A stretch of DNA of 28,820 bases, taken from assembly GCA_002104895.1 (NCBI GenBank), contig MCFG01000095.1, forward strand, positions 155,001-183,820, written 5' to 3'. A model generated the notes under the pieces. That model saw only the letters and a list, made by a program, of their open reading frames with translations, was not told the origin of the DNA and ran no database searches. The translations under genes were made by a program, and so were the position numbers. The stretch comes from Anaeromyces robustus. Taxonomy: Eukaryota; Neocallimastigomycota; Neocallimastigomycetes; Neocallimastigales; Neocallimastigaceae. Position 1 is the stretch's first letter; each line of letters opens with the position of its first letter. This document shows, piece by piece, positions 22,201 through 28,820 of this stretch.

Positions 22201-23965
22201 ATTTCGTTTATTATTTTATTTTCTTATTTATTAATTCTTTTATTTATCTTTAATATTTCCTTTTTTTGTATAACAAAAATAGTTTTTTTTTTATGTTTTA
22301 TTATGTTCAATTATAATAATTAATATTAATAAATAAGTAAAAACAATTCTTATGTTTTTATTATTTCTATTAATAGAAAAATTAATATTCCAAAGAAACT
22401 CACTATATTATTATAAATCTATTTTAAAACACCAATAAGAAAAATTAAAATAAAAAAAGAATAGAATAAAAAAGAGATTAATATACAACATAATAAAAAG
22501 TTTTAATTTTGTATATTTTTTCTTCGTTTTTTCCTTTTAATTTTAGCCAGTAAATGCTCTATTACTAATTTTTTTTTCTTTTTTTTAATTAAAATTTATT
22601 AATTCTTTTATATATTTCGTTTTTATTATTTATTTAATTAAATCAATTTAATTAAGCCTTTACTAAATTTGATATATTATAATATAATGTACTTATATAA
22701 TATTTTAATTGCTTGATATATTAACTTAATGTTAATATATGTAAAAAATGATTTTATTTTGATTATTTTTAAATTATTAAAAATAAAAAAAAAAAACACA
22801 AAAAGAATATATAAAACAACAAAAAAGAAAGAGTCAAAAATATTAAAATAATATTATCAATATTAAAATTTTAATTTAAATTATATATAAATATTATATT
22901 ATAAAATATATTGATATATATTGATATATATTTTAATATTATTTATTTGTTTATTTTTTTTTACAAAAAAAAAATAAAAAAAAAAAAAATAAAAATAAGA
23001 TAAATTTTTTTAAAATTTAATTAAACCAAATTTTTTTTAATTAAATTTCTAAATATAAATAATTTATATAGATCATCATATATTAGAATCAATTTAATTA
23101 ATAGTAGGAAAAAGATAGCAGAGAGGAATTAAAAAAAAAAAAAAAGAAAATTTCAAAAAAAAAAAAAAAAAAAAAAAAATTGATTATAAATTATATTTAA
23201 TTATATTAATCATTTAGTTTTAGTTTATTTTAATATATGTTTAATTAATATTATATATATATTTTATATATTATTGTATATATTAAATATATATTATTTA
23301 ATATTCAAGTATTTTTAATTTTCTCAATCTGTATTTTAAAAATTTTTTTCATTTCATTTATTTAAATTTTAATATTCTTTTATATATAAAATATTGCTTT
23401 AGTATAAATATTCAGAAATTTCCCTTTTTTTATTTTAAGTATACTTTTTGTCCTTTTGTGAAATTTTTTGAAATTTTTAGTTATAAAAATTTAAAGAAAA
23501 AAATAACTTTTTTTTTTTCTATTTTATATTGTACCATATGTTTTTTGATATATAGTTTTAAAATTTATTATAATATATAACAAAAAGTAAAAAAGTAATA
23601 ATTAATTTGTATTATAGTTTAATAATATTATTTTCTTTTTTAATTATTTGTTTTAATTATTAAAGAAAAAAATAATTTTTTTGTTTGATTATTACTTTTT
23701 TTCTTTTTCCTTTTTCTCTTTATCTCTTTTTTTTTTTTTTTGTAAATTTTTTATTTTTTTATTAATTATTTTATTTATTTAATATATTATTTTTTTTTAA
23801 AAAAAAAGAGAAAAAATATTTGAATATTTTAATATTAAAGTTAAAAATTATTTATTAATTCTATAAATATTAAATTAAAAATATAAAATACAAATAAAAA
23901 GAAATAAGTATTATAATAAATATTATATATTTTTATATTTAGTATTTAAATCAATTAAAATCAAA

Positions 23966-26377
23966 ATGATGGAAAATAATGAGTACTGTTATCAAGGTGA
24001 AAATAAAGAAATGTACGAAATAATGTACAATAATTATAAAAAATCACTTAGTATTACAGAAAAAACAAAAACTGACTGGAATAATGAAAGTGGTTCAATT
24101 TCTGATGGAACACTTATAATGGATGAGCTTGTTGAATCACCAGAATCAAAAAGTTCTAAAATAATTTCAAGAATTGATGATAGTGATTTTTATAATTATA
24201 ATTTCATTGATCATTTTTATCATAAAAATGCTAATGAAATTAAAAAAATTGATTCCGATGATAGTACTTATGATGGTGACCAAAATGAATTAAGTCGTGA
24301 AAACACACTTACTCAACCATCAGAAATTGACCTTGAAAAAAACCAAGAATTTATTAAAATCGACAATGAAAAAATCGATAATAAAGAATCTTCTGAAATT
24401 ACCAAGGAAATCGAAAAAGAAAACAAAGAAAAAAATGATATCATTGTAAAGGATACACTTAGTGTTCCAAAAGTTGATATTGATATTTCTTTTTTTAATA
24501 ATGAAGAAGAAGAAGATGAAGAAGAAGATTATAATAATACTAATATATTATTTATACCCGAAAGTATAGAGAAGGAACTTTGCCTTAGCTCTTTCAAATA
24601 TTCAAAAACTGTTAATAAAGATAAAAAGAAAAGCCATAAAAAATGTAAAAGTGATGGAGCCTACATTATCATGAAACATAATAAAAGTGATTCCAAATCA
24701 GAAGATCAAGAATCTATTAATAAAGATAATAATAATGATATCAACTCTTCATCTTCTAGTAATAGAAATAAAAATGAAAATAAGATTCGCGGAATAAAAC
24801 GTTCTCAATCTACTAGAAATTGCCCTCCTGTTCCACCAAGAGGAATAAGTAAAATCCATATGAAAGAAAGAATGAGGACTCATATAAAAAGTGAAAGCTT
24901 AAGTAAATCTGAAAAAAAATCAGGTTATCCTTATAAATTCTTTGATATAGAGGAAATATCTAGAACTCTTTCTCTTCAAAGACGTCATAATGAAGCTGAA
25001 TTTGAGACTTACTTAAAAAGAAAATATAGAGAAAATAAAATTAAAATTCTCTACAGAAATGATTATTATATGCAAAAAATTGATGATAAAGATTATGAAA
25101 CTTATGATAAGGCCTTATTTGATGAACAGCTCTTTAAAAACGTTGAAAAAAATGAAACCGATTGTACTTCTTTACAAAAACAAAGTTCAACAGCTAATGA
25201 TTCTCTCTTCAATAAATTACCTTTTAATATTTTATATAAAAAGGAAAGAAATCCAAATATTATTACTCAACGTTATCAACAATTAGTTGAAAGAATCCAA
25301 AAGAATTTAAGAGAAAGAGCTTTATTAGAAGAAGAAGAAAAAAAGGAACAAGAAAATACTAAAACTTTTATAAATTCCAATAATGAAAAAGAAGTTGATA
25401 TAGAAGAAAAGAAAGGAGAAAAAGAAGGTAAAGATATCATAGAAGAAGAAAATGATGAAGGAAAAGATATTGTAGAAGGAGAATATGATAATAGTGATAA
25501 TGATGAAAAGAAAAATATAAATAAATCTCATCGTCATGCTGTTGTAAATTTCAATGATCTTTTAGTATCTTTTACTTCTTCTAATGTTATATCTTCTTCA
25601 TTTTCTTCATCATCATCATCATCTCAATCAACTTCTACTACATCTTCTTCATCATCAATTAATTTAAGTCATCCTAATAGAACTACTTCATTTAATCATC
25701 CACCACCACGTAAACATTATCATCTTTCTAGAACAAAGAAGAATAATAAAGTTAGTAATATTACTACTAAAAATCATAATGATACCCAAAAATCATCAAG
25801 TCATATTTCCTCTTCAAGAGTTTCTAATCCAGAATTATCAAAATCTTCAAGAATATCAAATAAATCATCTTTTTCACATACCTCAACTTCTTCTTCTTTA
25901 TCTTGTTCTACTTCCGTATCTTCTAATTGTTCAACCGAAAAAGAAAACATAACAAGAAATAGTAATTCTTCTACTTGCTCTTCTTCCTCCTCTACTATTG
26001 TTAGTGCTACTACTCCTTCCACTCCTACTGTTTATGCACAACCCTATGATTATTACCAACAATATAATACATATGGAAAAAAATTAAGTCCTTTAATACG
26101 TCGTGATCATACTTACATAAAACAATACTATCCATACCAAGCACCAACTTATGATGATTATTGTAATAAACCTTTAAATCCAATGATGAGTTCTTATAAC
26201 TTATCAAAACCAATATCAACATCTACATCTACATCTACATCTTCATCTACATCTACTACAAACACAAAAAAATTAACACCAAACTATATGAATTCTAATT
26301 TTACTTGTTATTATAATTATAATAAAACATATAATCTTCCCTATACTTCTGGTTCAGATGTTCTTACATCTTATTAA
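23966..26377 (+). CDS. Large disordered Ser-rich protein with SH3-ligand motif (803 aa), function unknown
   Basis: I do not recognise a family. The 803-residue frame is intronless with strong coding composition. Its N-terminal part (1-270) is Asp/Glu/Lys/Asn-rich with an acidic run at 180-188. Around 279-293 is a basic and proline-rich segment, RSQS...PPVPPRG, matching the class II SH3 ligand PxxPxR (P287, P290, R292). The most ordered-looking part (about 300-465) is charged and probably helical, ending in a Glu/Lys-rich coiled-coil-like stretch near 455. Then come Lys/Glu repeats, a poly-Ser tract (533-568), more Ser/Thr-rich sequence, a Tyr/Gln-rich segment (from about 690) and an Ile-Ser-Thr repeat near 750-765. 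No signal peptide or membrane helix is seen. A cortical or cytoskeletal signalling adaptor is plausible from the SH3 motif but unproven. The start is the first of two adjacent ATGs; the second would shorten the protein by one residue. Confidence 0.85.
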   Translation: MMENNEYCYQGENKEMYEIMYNNYKKSLSITEKTKTDWNNESGSISDGTLIMDELVESPESKSSKIISRIDDSDFYNYNFIDHFYHKNANEIKKIDSDDSTYDGDQNELSRENTLTQPSEIDLEKNQEFIKIDNEKIDNKESSEITKEIEKENKEKNDIIVKDTLSVPKVDIDISFFNNEEEEDEEEDYNNTNILFIPESIEKELCLSSFKYSKTVNKDKKKSHKKCKSDGAYIIMKHNKSDSKSEDQESINKDNNNDINSSSSSNRNKNENKIRGIKRSQSTRNCPPVPPRGISKIHMKERMRTHIKSESLSKSEKKSGYPYKFFDIEEISRTLSLQRRHNEAEFETYLKRKYRENKIKILYRNDYYMQKIDDKDYETYDKALFDEQLFKNVEKNETDCTSLQKQSSTANDSLFNKLPFNILYKKERNPNIITQRYQQLVERIQKNLRERALLEEEEKKEQENTKTFINSNNEKEVDIEEKKGEKEGKDIIEEENDEGKDIVEGEYDNSDNDEKKNINKSHRHAVVNFNDLLVSFTSSNVISSSFSSSSSSSQSTSTTSSSSSINLSHPNRTTSFNHPPPRKHYHLSRTKKNNKVSNITTKNHNDTQKSSSHISSSRVSNPELSKSSRISNKSSFSHTSTSSSLSCSTSVSSNCSTEKENITRNSNSSTCSSSSSTIVSATTPSTPTVYAQPYDYYQQYNTYGKKLSPLIRRDHTYIKQYYPYQAPTYDDYCNKPLNPMMSSYNLSKPISTSTSTSTSSSTSTTNTKKLTPNYMNSNFTCYYNYNKTYNLPYTSGSDVLTSY
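26216..26258 (+). repeat. In-frame Ser-Thr microsatellite inside the 803-aa gene
   Basis: Repeated tctaca hexamers (coding Ser-Thr) with a few changed units encode the STSTST run near residues 751-765. It could vary in length between strains without breaking the frame. Confidence 0.75.
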
Positions 26378-27140
26378 ACCAAAAATATATAATTATAATA
26401 TAAACAAGTAATAAAAAACTTTTTTTTATCGTTCTTATTATTATTATTATTATTATTTTATTTATTTTATTATTACCATAAAACCTATTATATTATTCTT
26501 ATTTTAAAAAAAAAAAAAAAAATTCAACAATATCTCTATAATTGATATTCATCATAAATAATTTAATTTAATATAAATATAATTGAATATTTTTATTTAT
26601 ATATATAAATATTCAATATTATATATCTAAAGTTTTATTAAAATTTTTATAATTAATATATTTTATTTCTTTAGATATAGATATATATTTTATTTGTATA
26701 TTTCAATATATATGAAAAAAATATATAACATGTTAGTTTTGTTATTAGTTTTAAATAATTAAGTATTTTTATATAATATTCTTTATTGAAAAAAAAATTT
26801 TGTATTAATTATCATCTGTATTTATAATAATATTTTTATATATATCTTAAATTTTAATTACTATTCTTATAATTTTTTTCTTTTTAGAAATATCAAAATA
26901 TTAATTAATTAAGAATAATTTCTTATATAAAATATATTTATTTATTTAATAATTTGTTAAATAAAAAATATATATATATCTATTCTATCTTTTATTTGAT
27001 TCTTTGTTATTTATTTATAATTTTTTTTTATGTTCAATTACTTTCTTTATAATCTTTAATATACCAATTGTTGTAAAAAAATGATAATAAAAAAATAAAA
27101 ATAAAAAAAAAAAAAAAAAATGAATAAAAAAAAAAATTAA
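26378..27140. other. 3' flank and AT-rich spacer downstream of the 803-aa gene
   Basis: No gene is seen. There is an ATT array near 26436-26457, poly(A) runs, and an 11-bp A/T hairpin (attgaatattt at 26582-26592 with 26607-26617) about 200 bp past the stop, which in this composition may be chance. Confidence 0.7.
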
Positions 27141-27250
27141 AAAAAAATTTTATTAATTATTGTAATTATATTGTGTATTATGAAATAATTGAGATAAAAA
27201 AATTTTTTTAATCACTATAATTATATTGTGTATTATGAAATAATTGAGAT
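27141..27250. repeat. 55-bp tandem duplication
   Basis: Two adjacent 55-bp copies (27141-27195 and 27196-27250). The last 33 bp of each are identical (from taattatattgtg to ataattgagat), and the A7T-rich first part has a few changes. It lies just before the composition change that leads into the LINE, but I cannot tie it to the element. Confidence 0.85.
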
Positions 27251-27299
27251 ACAAAGTTTTTTTTTATTATATTAATAAAAATTATATAATATATATTAA

Positions 27300-27882
27300 T
27301 TAGTATAATGCTTGGTGCAATGATTATTTATATTCACTATTCGGTTAAAGAAGTAGGTAACATTATGCGCAATGATAATGTTAGTAATAAAAAGTACGAC
27401 TTTTTATTACAATCCATTTTTTTTTCTTTGAAATAATTACCTTACACTATTTATGTTATTTAGTTTATATTGCAGTTCTTTTTACAATTAAGTTTTTTAT
27501 GTTTCTATCAATTCTACACTATTATTCTTATATACAGCACAATCAATACAACACAATAAATACTATACAATACAATTTTTTACATACCAACAATAAAAGT
27601 TTTTTTTATTCACTAATACATCATTCACAACGTTAAATTATATATACAACTACACAGTTGAATCTCTTACTTTTACTCTCAACAATATTTCTCAGTCATT
27701 TACTATAATTCTTTTCATTGCTAAGTTTTTTTTTTTTATATACTTTTTTATTTTTTAATTATATATTAAAATCATAAAAAAAAAAAAAAAAAAAAAAATT
27801 TGCTATTTTCTATTATAATACATTTATATTTTTTTTATTTTATTATTTTTTTTTTTATATAGATTCTTATCAGCCTTATCAA
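27300..27882 (+). other. Leader region before the LINE reading frame
   Basis: From about 27300 the sequence becomes pyrimidine-rich with many C residues, unlike ordinary spacer here, and this continues into the LINE ORF. It is probably the element's 5' leader, but no 5' boundary is visible. It contains a 42-codon frame (27308-27436, starting MLGAMIIYIHYSVKEVG) of unknown meaning. A T-rich tract ending TATATAG at 27862 just before the ORF resembles a 3' splice site, so an upstream exon is possible. Confidence 0.4.
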
Positions 27883-28698
27883 ATGGATCATACGAACTAT
27901 ACTAATAAGATTAACTATATCAGACGGGGTATTAGGTGTCATGGTATTGATATCTCAGATACTTATGTTATTTTTATCCGTCGCATTCGTTCTTGGACTC
28001 TTCCAAAATTTAGAAATTTTCTTGAGAAGAATTTCCCTGAGTTTAATAATACCATCGTTGCTGTTAAACATTCCTCTCTTCTTAATGATAATTTATATCA
28101 AATTAAAACTACAGCTTCTGAGGAGAATATTAATAAATTTATTGATAGTTTCAAATTAATTATTAAAAAATGTTCCATTAACTTTCATCGATGTAGTAGG
28201 AAGAATCACAAGCCTTCCTTTGCTCTTATCAGGAGAAAACTTTGCCACTCTAAAAAGAACATTAAGGATATTACTGACTTTTCTGAAATCAACAATTCTT
28301 TTACTTCTAAGAACAATTTGAATGAATTTTCCTTTTGTCTTAGTTGGAACACTAACGGGTGGAATAACAAGAAAAGAGATGGTATTCTGTATTTCTTTAG
28401 TCTCTTTAAACCGCTATTTGTTTGTTTTCAAGAAACTGGTAATGGTACTAATTCTAATAATGTTATTCCTTGTAAAATCACTTTACCTAAATATAAATAT
28501 TTCTGTAAGAGAGCAAATAATACAATTCCTGGTTTGAGAGGTTTATATATCTTTTATAATAGGTCTTTACAGACTTCTATTGAAGATTTTTCTTTGAATT
28601 ATATTATCTCAGTTACGACATATTCCTTGTGGAACTTCACTAAGTGTTCTATTGGAAATATTTATATACCTCAGAAAGGGCATAGTTTTACACCATAA
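27883..28698 (+). CDS. LINE ORF, N-terminal part with endonuclease domain, frameshifted
   Basis: The 271-residue frame starts with about 140 residues of basic sequence with a Cys/His-containing patch (FHRCSRKNH), possibly nucleic-acid binding. The endonuclease domain follows, with N156/N158 in WNTNG (155-159), catalytic Glu184 in QETG (183-186) and NIYIPQ at 259-264. The enzyme would nick target DNA to prime reverse transcription. The frame ends prematurely at 28696-28698; the fourth motif, LLGDFN, is in the +1 frame immediately downstream. The reading frame is also open upstream of the ATG through a T-rich tract to before 27841, so the true start could be further upstream or in another exon. 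The expected intact protein would be far longer than this. Confidence 0.75.
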   Translation: MDHTNYTNKINYIRRGIRCHGIDISDTYVIFIRRIRSWTLPKFRNFLEKNFPEFNNTIVAVKHSSLLNDNLYQIKTTASEENINKFIDSFKLIIKKCSINFHRCSRKNHKPSFALIRRKLCHSKKNIKDITDFSEINNSFTSKNNLNEFSFCLSWNTNGWNNKKRDGILYFFSLFKPLFVCFQETGNGTNSNNVIPCKITLPKYKYFCKRANNTIPGLRGLYIFYNRSLQTSIEDFSLNYIISVTTYSLWNFTKCSIGNIYIPQKGHSFTP

Positions 28699-28820
28699 AT
28701 CTGCTAAAGCAGAAGCTTGTACATGGTTTTCTCTTCACTTACATCATCCTTCTATTCTCCTTGGCGATTTTAACATTAATCTTGAAGATATTCAAAATTG
28801 GGTTTCTAATATAAATGGCT
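28691..28820 (+). pseudogene. LINE endonuclease continuation in the +1 frame, partial
   Basis: From 28691 the +1 frame is open to the window end and carries SILLGDFNINL, the canonical Asp/Asn motif of the endonuclease (GDFN at 28763-28774). It follows on from the frame ending at 28698, so one extra base near the TTTT run at 28686-28689 explains the break. It is either a genuine inactivating mutation or a homopolymer sequencing error. The downstream limit is the window edge. Confidence 0.75.

Larger units (their letters stand above)
15413..23965. other. Gene-poor AT desert of 8.5 kb
   Basis: I find no convincing gene on either strand. Contents are the GC-richer island at 15639-15938, an AT array (15553-15584), an AAT/ATT composite array (17446-17540), an AAAT array (18847-18882), an A/C minisatellite (19214-19260), a doubtful short ORF at 17108-17170, and many homopolymer runs. 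A long minus-strand frame at 17318-17578 is only the trinucleotide array read as poly-Asn/poly-Tyr. The last several hundred bases are the presumed promoter of the gene at 23966. Confidence 0.7.
27863..28820 (+). mobile_element. Non-LTR (LINE) retrotransposon, 5' part, cut by window edge
   Basis: An apurinic-type endonuclease domain (endonuclease/exonuclease/phosphatase fold) is recognisable from all its motifs in order: WNTNG (from 28345), QETG (from 28429), NIYIPQ (from 28657) and LLGDFN (ending 28774). This domain precedes reverse transcriptase in LINE ORF2 proteins, and the reverse transcriptase should lie beyond the window. Codon choice and GC content differ from the host genes. One +1 frameshift separates the third and fourth motifs. 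The clade (RTE, Tad, L1 or other) cannot be assigned without the reverse transcriptase. Confidence 0.8.

Noticed and set aside
25801-26222. Minus-strand frames of 73 and 65 codons (25801-26022, 26025-26222)
   Set aside because: They overlap the 803-residue gene and consist mainly of reversed Ser codons (Glu-rich) and Tyr codons; they are shadows.
1-28820. Dictyostelium- or Plasmodium-type origin for the AT-rich DNA
   Set aside because: The Hsp70 sequence is closest in character to fungal SSA proteins, and the non-Hsp70 proteins lack long Gln or Asn runs. This is not decisive without a database search.

Overview
The window looks like nuclear DNA of an extremely AT-rich eukaryote. An anaerobic gut fungus (Neocallimastigomycota) is the best guess. 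Intergenic DNA is almost pure A/T, with long homopolymer runs and short tandem repeats, and the open reading frames stand out as islands of higher GC. The two Hsp70 proteins are of the fungal cytosolic (SSA) type and end in EEVD. There are no operons, Shine-Dalgarno sites or bacterial features. The assignment is inferred from composition and protein character, not from a database match.

Layout. Positions 1-3852 are AT-rich intergenic DNA with microsatellites. Positions 3853-4989 (+) encode a 378-residue acidic, Tyr-rich protein of unknown function. Positions 7190-15412 form a large imperfect inverted repeat. Each arm of about 3.2 kb carries one complete intronless cytosolic HSP70 gene (7935-9881 on minus, 12678-14624 on plus), transcribed away from each other. 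The proteins are identical, and I estimate a 2,283-bp identity tract (left 7921-10203, right 12356-14638) covering proximal promoter and coding region, while the flanks on both sides have diverged. The 1.77-kb spacer (10422-12186) holds a perfect 30-bp hairpin, a duplicated block, a TAAA microsatellite and a GC-rich 333-bp insertion. That insertion looks like a retroposed SINE-type element: poly(A) tail on the minus strand, flanked by 12-bp direct repeats.

Positions 15413-23965 are a gene-poor 8.5-kb AT desert with one unexplained GC-richer island (15639-15938) and several simple repeats. Positions 23966-26377 (+) encode an 803-residue, mostly disordered, Ser-rich protein with a class II SH3-ligand motif. 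From about 27.3 kb to the window end the composition changes again. A non-LTR retrotransposon (LINE) begins there; its endonuclease domain is interrupted by a +1 frameshift and runs off the right edge.

The most interesting system is the divergent, apparently gene-converted HSP70 pair. Both arms keep a candidate heat-shock element in which the only differences between copies fall on the unconstrained positions, and both keep a hairpin about 110-135 bp past the stop codon. The arrangement resembles the divergent hsp70 pair at Drosophila locus 87A, which is known to undergo gene conversion.
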